From: Scleroderma bovista
Lineage: Eukaryota > Basidiomycota > Agaricomycetes > Boletales > Sclerodermataceae
Direction of reading: 5' to 3'
Length of the DNA: 64,000 nt
Assembly: GCA_037178675.1 (NCBI GenBank)
Contig: JAYMGJ010000067.1
Span: 1-64,000, forward strand
Made by a program: the position numbers and the translations under genes. Under the pieces are notes generated by a model, which was not told the DNA's origin, did no database searches, and saw only the letters and a list, made by a program, of their open reading frames with translations. Positions 15,857-25,091 of this stretch are shown here, in pieces (within the stretch, counting starts at the first letter, position 1; every line of letters begins with the position of its first letter).

Positions 15857-16375
15857 TCAGGCGATAGTTTCACTATTCTGTGCGAGTTCGTTTTGGATAG
15901 GGAGAGGCCAGTCTTGTAAAGGTTCCCTGCCACCAACCATCGATTACATTAGTGGAAAAAGTTCAAAGTACAGGACAGGGAGACTTACTTCCGGATCTCC
16001 CACACGTTTTCACTACTTTTCTCCAGTCGGCGGGCAGCCAACCGCTCGGCTTGCCGTTGGATCCAGGCCTCCCTCTTTTGCTCTGGGTGTAGCGATTTAA
16101 GGCTCATGCAAAACTTGAAGTCTTCGAGTTTGTCGCTACATTCAGACATGCGCCCGTGCCTGTACAGTGACTTGACTTGTGTGTGCAGAACTGAGTATGT
16201 AAGTATGAGAGGTCAATTTGTCGAGCCTGAAATAAAGAAACCTCGACTTGCCATTGCAAGTCAAGAAGCCGTCAAGCAGACTCATGCATCCTGGAATGTC
16301 CTCTGTCGTTGGGTACACCTTCCGTAGATACTCTTCTTCCTGTTTCACAGCGGTCTGGAAGTCAACAGGGGGCAT
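15857..16375 (-). CDS. DUF3128 twin-CX9C protein (Emi1/Emr1-like)
   Basis: Small protein of 131 residues in three exons: 16252-16375, 15989-16190 and 15857-15926. Cysteines at 30, 40, 59 and 69 form two exact C-x9-C pairs, the hallmark of proteins oxidised by MIA40 in the mitochondrial intermembrane space. The family (DUF3128) includes yeast Emi1 and fission-yeast Emr1, linked to mitochondrial function. Conserved blocks seen are KSLYRHG, DFKFCMSLKS and ENVWEIRKEPL. The first intron (16191-16251) starts with GC (GCAAGT), and no GT site restores the frame. The second intron (15927-15988) is GT-AG; if unspliced, the protein would end two codons later at WEIRK. It shares a 106-bp promoter with MCM2. 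Confidence 0.85.
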
Positions 16376-16481
16376 AATATGGAGTCGGAGAGATTGGTCT
16401 AGGAGATTATGTAAACAAAAACAATAGGTTCAAACTCAGAATGAGACGCGACGCGACGCGCCTTTGGCATCATCCAACAAC
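16376..16481. promoter_or_regulatory. Bidirectional promoter of DUF3128 gene and MCM2 with ACGCG repeat
   Basis: Only 106 bp separate the two start codons. At 16445-16460 the sequence GACGCGACGCGACGCG gives three overlapping ACGCG cores, close to the MluI cell-cycle box (ACGCGT) that controls MCM and other G1/S genes in yeasts through MBF. Binding here is inferred from resemblance only. Confidence 0.55.
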
Positions 16482-19400
16482 ATGGTAAGGGCTTTGTGGA
16501 CTCCAGCCCAAGGTTTCTAATAACGTATAGTCTCAGACACCGAGAGGTGCGAAGCGCGCACGTTCACCCCAAATACCTACCACCACCGCTGAACCGCGGT
16601 CAACTTTAAGACGGGCAGGATCAGAGTCCTCTTTGCCACCATCCTCACCTCCAGCGCCTTTTTCAGACACTGACGACAGCCTTGATGAACGCGAGGCAGT
16701 CAGGGATTTAGATGACGAAGGAGAGGATGGGGAAGATCTATTCGGAGAAGATATAGAAGAGTGGGTTTTATCATATCCCCTTCATCAAAACCCTCAGTTT
16801 GATTCTTCAAAAGGGACTATGCTCCTAATGAACTCCTGGATCACTATTCAGAACAAGACATCGATGATGAAGTGGAATATGATGCGATGTCAGCTGCCGC
16901 GCGCAGAGCTGCGGAAGCAAAGATGGATCGTCGAGATCGGCTGGAACGTAGTGGAAAGCGTGGAGGTCGTGCTGCAGCCCGTAGTAGGGCCCCTCAGTTT
17001 TTGCAGAGTGATGACATGGACGATGAGGACGCTCTTGATGGACTCGGAGTGGCTAGAATGAAGCGTCGGACCCGCCGACAATACGATGAACGACGTGATC
17101 TAGATGACATGGATGGTGTAGAAGATGTTCGTTCGTTTTCTTTTTCTTTTTCTTTTTGTAGGTTTGAAGGTACTGACAATTTTGATCTTAGGATATACCT
17201 TTGGAACAATTGAGCGATATCAAAGCAAAATCGATTGCTGAGTGGATAGCTAATGACCGCGTTCGTCACGCCATCGTCAAACATTTTCGACAGTTTTTGA
17301 TGACTTACGTGGATGACAATGGCGGATCTGTATATGGTCAACGTATTCGTAACCTTGGTGAAAGTAAGTAGCACTTTCGAACGAACCTCTACAACTCCTA
17401 AGGATTGCGTAGCCAACGCGGAATCACTCGAGGTTTCATATCTTCATCTTGCGCTCTCCAAGCCCATCCTGGCCTATTTTCTTACCAACTCTCCTGCCGC
17501 TATGCTGATGATTTTCGACGAGGTGGCATTGAATGCGATTCTCGTTTATTATCCTTCTTACGAGCGAATCCATTCTGAAGTACATGTTCGCATTGGAGAC
17601 CTTCCCCTTAGTTCATCGCTCCGCGACCTTCGGCGCTCGAATTTGAATACCCTCGTCCGAGTCTCAGGAGTTGTCACACGTCGCAGCGGTGTGTTCCCCC
17701 AACTGAAGTATGTCAAATTTGACTGCCGCAAATGTGGCGCGGTGCTTGGCCCCTTCTATCAAGATGCGACCAAGGAGGTCAAGATCAGCTATTGTCCGAA
17801 CTGTGAAAGTAAAGGTCCATTCCCGGTAAACTCTGAACAAGTATGTCGACCGAGGAACTGCAATGAAGTGCATACTGAAGGGCCTTGCTCTTTAGACTGT
17901 ATACCGTAATTATCAAAAGATGACATTACAAGAGTCTCCTGGGTCAGTCCCACCTGGTCGTCTCCCAAGACACCGTGAGGTCATACTCCTTTGGGACCTC
18001 ATTGACAGCGCGAAACCAGGCGAGGAGATTGTAAGTGTAGAGCACATCCCTCTTTTAAGTCTTATCTTTCCTACAGGAAGTTACTGGTATCTACCGAAAC
18101 AATTTCGATGCATCCCTCAACTCCAAAAACGGATTCCCCGTCTTTTCCACCGTTATAGAAGCAAACCACATCAACAAAAAGGAGGATCTCTTTGCGGCTT
18201 TCAGGCTCACTGAAGAGGACGAGAGGGATATTCGGGCGCTCGCACGCGACGAGCGCATTCGTAAACGTATTATCAAATCGATCGCACCCTCCATATACGG
18301 CCACGAGGACATTAAAACTGCAATCGCGTTGTCGCTCTTTGGTGGCGTTCCTAAAGATGTCAAACGAAAACATCGCATTCGCGGTGATATTAACGTTCTT
18401 TTACTTGGCGATCCTGGTACGGCGAAGTCACAATTCTTGAAATATGTCGAGAAGACCGCACATCGTTCCGTATTTGCCACAGGGCAGGGTGCTTCCGCTG
18501 TAGGTTTGACGGCGAGCGTACGCAAGGACCCTGTCACTCGAGAATGGACGCTTGAGGGCGGGGCACTTGTCCTTGCAGACAAAGGGACGTGTTTGATCGA
18601 TGAGTTCGACAAAATGAACGATGCAGATCGGACCTCGATCCATGAAGCTATGGAGCAGCAATCGATTTCGATCTCGAAGGCTGGTATTGTTACCACTCTT
18701 CAAGCGCGGTGTGCTATTATTGCTGCTGCGAATCCTACTCGTGGGCGGTACAACCCGACGATCCCATTCCAGCAAAACGTGGAGCTTACAGAGCCCATTT
18801 TGTCGCGTTTCGATGTTTTATGTGTCGTCAAAGACACTATCGATCCAGTCCAAGATGAACTGCTTGCGCGGTTCGTTGTGGGGAGTCATCTCCGAAGCCA
18901 TCCCAAGTTTGAACCAGAGAAAGAAGAAATAAATGTGGCTACTACCCTTGATGCGGATGTGTGTGATTTAACTATTGAAGAGATGTTGATACTCATACCT
19001 CTTGACAGCTTATTCCCCAGGACTTCCTCCGTAAATATATCATGTATGCTCGGGATAAGGTCCGCCCGAAACTCTATGATATGGACCAGGAGAAAATGTC
19101 ACGTCTTTTTGCGGACCTGCGCCGCGAGTCGATGGCGACGGGGTCATATCCGATTACTATTCGACACCTTGAAAGCATGATCCGCATGGCTGAAGCCAGT
19201 GCCAAGATGGCTCTGAGAGAGTATGTACGCCCAGATGATATTGACCTAGCAATATCTGTCGCAGTAGGCAGTTTTGTCAGTGCACAAAAGATGTCTATCA
19301 AGAAGACTCTTGAAAGAGTATGTAAATCCAAATGTTTCCAGACAACAGTTAACTGTTCACTCCATAGGGCTTCCGCAAGTACCTCACCCAGGCCAGGGAT

Positions 19401-19683
19401 TATGAGGAGTTGCTCGCATTTATTCTTGGGCAGTTGGTCAAGGAGAAAGCTCGCTTCTACCAGCTTCAGAGACACGAGCAACCAGAAGTGCTGACTATCA
19501 AGCTCTCTGATCTTGACGAGCGGGTAAGGAGTACACTTTATACTCACGTCATGTTGCTTATAGTTGCATCAGGCGAAGGAACATGACATCTATGATACGT
19601 CACCGTTCCTGCATTCCAAGCTGTTTGCTGCAAATGGGTACAAACTGAAAGACCAACTCATTGAAAAAAGATTCCAGACCTAA
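16482..19683 (+). CDS. MCM2: MCM2, replicative helicase subunit
   Basis: Subunit of the MCM2-7 hexamer that unwinds DNA at replication origins and forks. Ten exons, 915 residues: 16482-16484, 16531-16760, 16814-17126, 17192-17363, 17413-17840, 17896-18030, 18077-18958, 19009-19317, 19368-19523 and 19564-19683. The first exon is the ATG alone. The N terminus is acidic ([18 protein letters not shown]), as in MCM2 orthologues that bind histones. The zinc motif has cysteines at 344, 347, 367 and 370. Walker A is GDPGTAKSQ (538-546), Walker B is DEFD (602-605) and the arginine finger is SRFD (670-673). All introns are GT-AG, and the frame is clean from end to end. MIA40 follows convergently 140 bp downstream. 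An upstream ATG at 16441 lies out of frame in the promoter. Confidence 0.97.
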
Positions 19684-19823
19684 TGGTCTTAGTAATTTGC
19701 TTCCACTAATGGTGATATACCTCAGATAGTTCTGATTGTACTCTTCCATTCCTTCGTGTTAACTGTATAAGAATGCTGAGTGGTGATCATGGACGTATAA
19801 ATGTGTAGCGAGGTGAAATTCTA

Positions 19824-20609
19824 TCATGTTTGAGTGACTGGCGGCTGTTGCTTGCTTTTCTGAGGCAGCGGTTTTGAGGTATCCGAGTCCGGTTCCGCTG
19901 GCATCTCCGCAGTCGTCTCTGCACCTTCTTCCTCGTCCATAATTTCTAGTCTTACATTTCAGTGAATGGGAACATGTTCAACAGTTTGAACCCACCGTCT
20001 GCGTAAACGTCGGGATGTGCACGGAAACAGTCCTGCATGGCCTTGAACTTCTCTACACAATCAATTCCCTTTGGGTCTTTTTCCGAGTAAACGAAGCACG
20101 AGAATGCTTCTCGGAACTCGGGACCACAGGGGCCATGAGCCATGCCGCCGAGACACGGGCAATCCCAATTTATTTCTCCTGTATCAGGGTTGAACGCGCC
20201 TCCACCTCCGGAGGGCTCTGGCTCGCTTTCGTCTTGCGCTGGTGAGGATGTCGGTGCTGTATTGGACTCAGTCTTCTCCGAGGATAGAGAATTTGGGTCG
20301 GGGACGCGTGGTGTTGCGCTCGAGGGATTCGACATAGCAACTTTTTGTTTGGCACCTACACAATCTTTTGTAATGATCGTACAATGGTTAGCTCACCCAG
20401 GACAACGCACCAATGGCAGGTTCGGAATCTAGAGATATCCACCGACTGTTTGAATCCCATGTCCAAGCAAAGTATGTTGCGATCGCGGCAGAGGCGCCGA
20501 GCACGTAAGCGGGGTGACTACGGCGTCCGAAAGTCTTGGTCTGCGATGCTACGCTTGTCCCGGTGTGCAAATACCGGCGCAACTGGAGGCGAGCGCACTG
20601 GCGAAACAT
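19824..20609 (-). CDS. MIA40: MIA40, mitochondrial intermembrane-space import oxidoreductase
   Basis: Receptor and disulfide carrier that imports and oxidises CX3C and CX9C proteins in the intermembrane space. Three exons (20411-20609, 19996-20355, 19824-19945) encode 226 residues. The N terminus is a basic presequence ([15 protein letters not shown]) followed by a membrane anchor at about 33-50, as in other fungal MIA40 proteins. The redox motif CPC is at 132-134. Twin CX9C cysteines are at 143, 153, 166 and 176. The acidic tail ([19 protein letters not shown]) comes from the last exon. If the last intron (19946-19995) is kept, translation runs on in frame to a stop at 19952 and ends FPFTEM instead. 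The twin-CX9C protein gene at 15857-16375, a likely client, is two genes away. Confidence 0.95.
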
Positions 20610-20789
20610 GAAACAAAGTGTTGGTGTAAATGTGAGTCGTTTCCTAAAATCAAGCAGCCATTTTTTATTAGTCAGCGTTGAGTCTCCCTGTCAGACCAAT
20701 CGGGAGTCACGGGATGTCACAACTCGTCACCATTGCTTGATTGCTATTCTTGGGCGGCAGCGTGACAAAAGCGTGATAATCAGCGTGAC

Positions 20790-21515
20790 TTATGTAGACT
20801 TGTGACAGAGACAGTTGCCAGTTTCCAAATTTGCTCATAAAGGCTCATGGAAAGATGTACAAAGTACAGAACTTACATGTACGAGCCCTGCAGAACCAAA
20901 GTGCCAACTTCGTCGATCATGGTAGAGGACAGTATTATTAGTGACAAGCATTGTCGTCACGCTGGCATCATTTCTTCCCATCATCTTTACTAGTTTCTCT
21001 GTGTCATATAAAGTTACGCCTCTCTCTTGTCCTTGTCTGGAGTTTGGTACATATACATCGGCGTCAATCCATTCATTCATTGTACAGTACTTGTCAGTGA
21101 CGGGGAGCTCAGAAACGCTGAATTTCAAACGACCTTTTTGGTCACTGATCCCGATGAGCGGGAACTGCACCGCCACGGCACCTTGCAATGATTGTCTTCT
21201 TGATATTCCAGAAATAGTAGGTCATTGTTACTGCTCACGCTACCACTGATCAAGACTCCATGCATATGTTCTTTGACTCTCTATGGGAGGAGACAGTAGG
21301 TCTAACGTCGAGGGAATGGCCAAGGTGTAACTGAGTAGACTAACCCGACTTTCATACTTGGCAGCCGAAGAACAAAGGCTTTTCGGCGTCATTGTGACAA
21401 GCGTGGTCAATTCTGGGCACAATAAGTCTTTAAGAGGCCCCTCAAATCCAACTTCCAGTTGGTTGAAAACTCCCTCCTCTTCCTCCCTTGTCTCCCTGTC
21501 CGCCATCTCAGGCAT
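20790..21515 (-). CDS. Uncharacterised protein
   Basis: I do not recognise the family. The chosen start (21515, MPEMADRETREEEEG) gives an acidic N terminus. Plausible introns (donor in GCCAA/GTATGA, donor in GATCA/GTGGTAG, and GTAAGT near 20876) join three coding blocks: VFNQLEVGFEGPLKDLL; RTYAWSLDQ then RQSLQGAVAVQFPLIG; and DADVYVPNSRQGQERG through LVTNNTVLYHDRRSWHFG. The joined product is about 170 residues with no signal peptide or membrane span. The frame stays open through all three blocks, which argues against chance. Only 42 bp separate its start from the GH17 start codon, so one of the two starts may be misplaced. The 3' end (TAA at 20790-20792) is the least certain part. Confidence 0.45.
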
Positions 21516-21557
21516 TGAACTCACTCCCTTCTTTCTCCGCCCAACGCTCTTTGTGCA

Positions 21558-23013
21558 ATGTCTCTCTCTCTGTACAGTTTCATTCTTTTCCTCGTCTCTT
21601 TGTGCCTCGTCTCAGCCAGGCCGCTTCCGAGAAGCTGCAAGTCAGGCCAAAGTAGTTATTTGAGTTCTCCTTCGACGGCAGTGGCATCTTCTACACCAAC
21701 TAAATCTTCCATCGTCCCTCCGGGCACTTCTCCAGCAACATCTTCACCCTCTCCTTCAATCACCATGCCCACTGCCTCTCCTACTCCTAGTTCGACAGGT
21801 GGTGGCTCTGGTCCATCTTCTGGCTGTTTCCCTGCTTTAGGCTTCAAAATGCCGTCGACTGTCCCTAACACACTGGATAATTGGTGGTGTCCCATGGACT
21901 CCGAATATGCATTCCTGGGGTTCAGCTATGAGGTTACTGCATGTACGTGTTCCCCTACTTCTTAATTGTTTTCGTGGCTGACTTTATCCAAAGGCCAAAG
22001 TCTGGACCAGCTCAAACATGAGTTTGCTGACATCCGCAACAACTTCAATGGCAGATACGTCCGCCTCTACGGCGCGTGTGACAACCCTGGCTTCTAGTCC
22101 GTCTATTCTATATTTTTGCAGTGCTATTTTTATTTATCATCTTTGCAGCGATGACGTCGTAGATGCTGCATGGGAAGCTGGCATTGGAGTGCATGCCTTG
22201 ATCTGGGTATGTTCCTGCAGTCCACTTTGCCAACTGGTTGCTAATACTAGGATGAAGTTTGGATTTGATGGCGGTAACGAATGGCAGACACGCCGTGACT
22301 CGCTTATTTCGACTTTAACCAGTAACTCCAAAGCCAAGTTTGTCACTCGTGGCGTTCAGTTTGGCTCGGAACCTCTCTTCGATAACGTCCTTCCCCACGA
22401 GGAGCTTGCATCCCAGGTCTTGTCAGCCAAGTCACAGCTTTCTGGTGTTGGCATTCCAGTTACTGTCAGCGAACTTGCTTATGGATATCAAGAGCATGGC
22501 GGCGCGCAGGATGTTCTCGATGCCATTGACTTCATTAACATCCATATGTTGCCGTTCTTCTCCGGCCTGGCAACAAGTGGTGGTGATGCATGGCCCCTTG
22601 TCGAGACGGACATGAACTGGTTCATCCAGCAAGGTGGTGGCAAGAAGATGTACTTTGATGAGGCAAGTGAGATTTATTCTCCGGCTCGCCTTGGCTGAAC
22701 CCTTCTGCCCTTAGAATGGCTGGCCTTCCGTCGCTTCCTCAGGCGTCCAACCTAACAGCGCCCTTGCTGTGGCGGACGTTCCAAGTGAAGCGGTATGTTG
22801 TTGCGAATCATAGATGTTCATGTGCTCACTATGTTTTGACTTCAGGCATACTACACTATGCTTGATACTCACTGCCAGGATCTCAAGAATGCCCCTGGTG
22901 GTGGGGTTGGGTGGTTCGCCCATATTTACTCCGAGAGCCAAGAGCCCGGATACGGTGTCTACGACAGCAATGGTCAATTGAAGTTTGACTTCAAGCCCCG
23001 GACGTCCTGCTAG
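21558..23013 (+). CDS. Secreted GH17-like beta-1,3-glucanase
   Basis: Likely cleaves beta-1,3-glucan in the fungal wall. A signal peptide (hydrophobic to about residue 20, ending LVSARP) is followed by a Ser/Thr/Pro-rich linker and a compact barrel domain. Seen in order: GRYVRLYGACD, AAWEAGIGVHALIW, FGFDGGNEW, RGVQFGSEPLF (likely acid/base Glu), NIHMLPFFSG and YFDENGWPS (likely nucleophile Glu), as in GH17-type enzymes, although many mushroom proteins of this type are labelled only as glycoside hydrolase. The intron splitting YFDE from NGWPS (22663-22714) begins with GC, and a GT alternative breaks the frame. The other introns are GT-AG. The protein ends in RTSC without a GPI signal. Confidence 0.85.
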
Positions 23014-23505
23014 CCAGGTCGAATCAACCGTTTCTTCATGTTTATGCTCTCTATGTCAGCACATCTACGGCACTCGGCTTGATGCTATTTCCTTTGATGA
23101 ATCACGCATGCGTGGTTTGCGATGTTCTGGTTAGCATCGCTGATTCGGGCTTGTGCATGCACTTCCCCTACCCTCTTCGACTTTCTATTGTTGTTTTCTT
23201 AGTAGATAATGGTTCCAGCACTGTAACAACACACACTACTGATATTTGGAATATACAAACCCTCTGAAATGAGCAACTTTGAAACTAAACCCACGATGCA
23301 TGAATGGAAATAGGGTGTCAGTAAAGAATCGGACCTTTGTACGTATGTAGATCGCATTATTGATTGGAACGCCGAATAGTTATTCATGGAGAATGATAAG
23401 AGTACTGCTATTGAAGAGCCCTGAATGTTGAAATACATACACTTGCTAGGGCCATTATCCGAATTAAGTATGATACAGAAATCGTGGCATGTTGATGTAA
23501 AATTA
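23014..23505. other. Convergent 3' intergenic region
   Basis: This lies between the GH17 stop codon (+) and the NSE4 stop codon (-). Only short frames are present. Nothing else is recognised. Confidence 0.4.
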
Positions 23506-24825
23506 CTACCCATACCACTTTCCACCGAGCTGAGTCCTTGCAGGGGGACGCTGGGGTATCTTTGACGTTGTGATGTTCCAAACTTCAATAGCGCGCTAAA
23601 TGAATCGTCAGTCGCAAAAAAAGAAATGGAACCAGGTCAGTTACCCGCCATGTGGCCATATCAAATTCCATCACGATCTGTTGTCGTTGCACACCTTGCA
23701 TCCGGTCCTCAAAGGTGGGCTGTTCGCATAGCACTGGTTTCCAAAGCTTGTTCAGAATATGTACATGTGCAGAAAAGTAGACTTACTGATCATAGGATCA
23801 CCTTCATCAGTGATCTCAAATGCGCATTCGCTGTCGCGAATGAGGAAGGAGACATAAAACAGGTTCTCTACTGATTGTGCAAAATCGTGGGGGTTTACGA
23901 TGAACTCAAAAAGGTTGATAGGACCCGTAGATTCGAGGATGTCTTTGATCTTTGTATAGCATTTTTAGAATGTATATTTGAGTCCAAGGTTCCAAGAGCA
24001 TTTTACGTACAATAAGAACATTCTTGGAAGTTTCATTGTCTGAGCGTTTGATATCTTCTTCCTTGATTTCTTGGGGTCGGCGCTCTTCCTCTTGAACTTT
24101 CTCCTGCTTCTGACGCTTGACTGGAACACGCCTCTTCTGTTCTATCGAAAGCGGGCCAAGCCTGTATGCACGGTCGAAGACAGTCAATACTCCAAATAGA
24201 CGGTGTGAAACATACATGTAGCCTGTGACCGGTGCTCTGCGGCTCTTAGCGAGGGCTTTACGGCCTATCTTGTCCCAGTCCAATACACGGTCTTCTTCGA
24301 CTTCCATCTCGGAGTCGTCTTCGTTATCCTCGAAGCACTGACTACCACCCATAAATGTAATAAGCTTCGCGACGAAATCATCCAAGTCAAAAGCCGCCGA
24401 TCCTAGCTTCATACCGCGCGCCTTTTGAGCACTGATACTAGAGAGATTGCGCAAGACAGAAGAGTCGAGGGTCGCCTCTGTTGGATTCTTGACTGGATAA
24501 CGCGCACCCAACAACATTATGTTAGATATGGAGGCGGGTTGCACATATAAGTATTAGGGGACAGAAACTCGCACCTTTTGAAAAGAGTTCATCTGCCTGT
24601 GCAACTTGCTCGACGAGTGCCTCTGCGTCATGGTCTTGTGGTCTCTGGTGCTCTGAGCACAACGGCGCGTCAATAAATTTGGCGCGACACACGTTGAGGC
24701 GTACCCCCTGTCAGTTTTTCCAGCTGACGGTATCTCTTCCTGATGTCACGTTTTTCGTTTGCATCCTGCTCAGGATCGTATGGGAGACCGTCGATGTGTG
24801 GTCTGGGGTCGAATGTCACTGGCAT
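23506..24825 (-). CDS. NSE4: NSE4, kleisin subunit of the SMC5/6 complex
   Basis: Bridges SMC5 and SMC6 in the complex that resolves joined DNA molecules during repair and replication. The start at 24825 gives MPVTFDPRPHIDG, then DIRKRYRQLEKL (helical N-terminal kleisin region), DAEALVEQVAQADELFSK, NPTEATLDSSVL, DDFVAKLITFMGG and DWDKIGRKALAKSRRAPVT, then the NSE4 C-terminal domain with LGPLSIEQKRR, INLFEFIVNPHDFAQSVENL and VMEFDMATW, ending at TQLGGKWYG. Introns are GT-AG; the one after FSK runs 24493-24574. The final exon stops at 23506-23508. No lesion was seen. The gene is head-to-head with the HLTF-like translocase, another replication-fork repair factor. An upstream ATG further into the promoter is possible but unsupported. 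Confidence 0.9.
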
Positions 24826-25091
24826 GTCCTCCGAGTCCCTGTTCAGTGTCGGTGTCAAGTCTGAGGACGCGTCCCAAACATAGCCAAACACATTATGATA
24901 TTTATGTGGGCGAAGGCCCCAAAACCAAAACCCAGTCACCATGGCTGGGCACGCGATAGACGTGAGTACTCACCGAGGATGTCTGCGCAAGTTGTGCCCA
25001 TCCCTCTTTTAGTACAGCAAGAGCTCTCGGTCGGTCTGTAAAGGCCCTTCTCCGTGTACTGGCTCGCCAATCGCAGCTGGAAGCATTCGAT
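24826..25091. promoter_or_regulatory. Shared promoter region of NSE4 and the HLTF-like gene
   Basis: This 266-bp gap lies between the two chosen start codons. It must contain both promoters if these starts are right. No clear TATA box or ACGCGT element is present. The right edge is uncertain because the HLTF-like start is uncertain. Confidence 0.35.

Noticed and set aside
17127..17191. Alternative acceptor after the CTTTTT repeats in an MCM2 intron (17160)
   Set aside because: Using it inserts GTT TGA, an immediate stop; the acceptor at 17191 gives the conserved DIPLEQL join.
24493..24574. A 31-nt NSE4 intron ending in TG instead of AG
   Set aside because: A canonical 82-nt GT-AG intron ending TATCCAG at 24493 keeps frame and joins FSK to VKNPTEATL, so no unusual splice site is needed.
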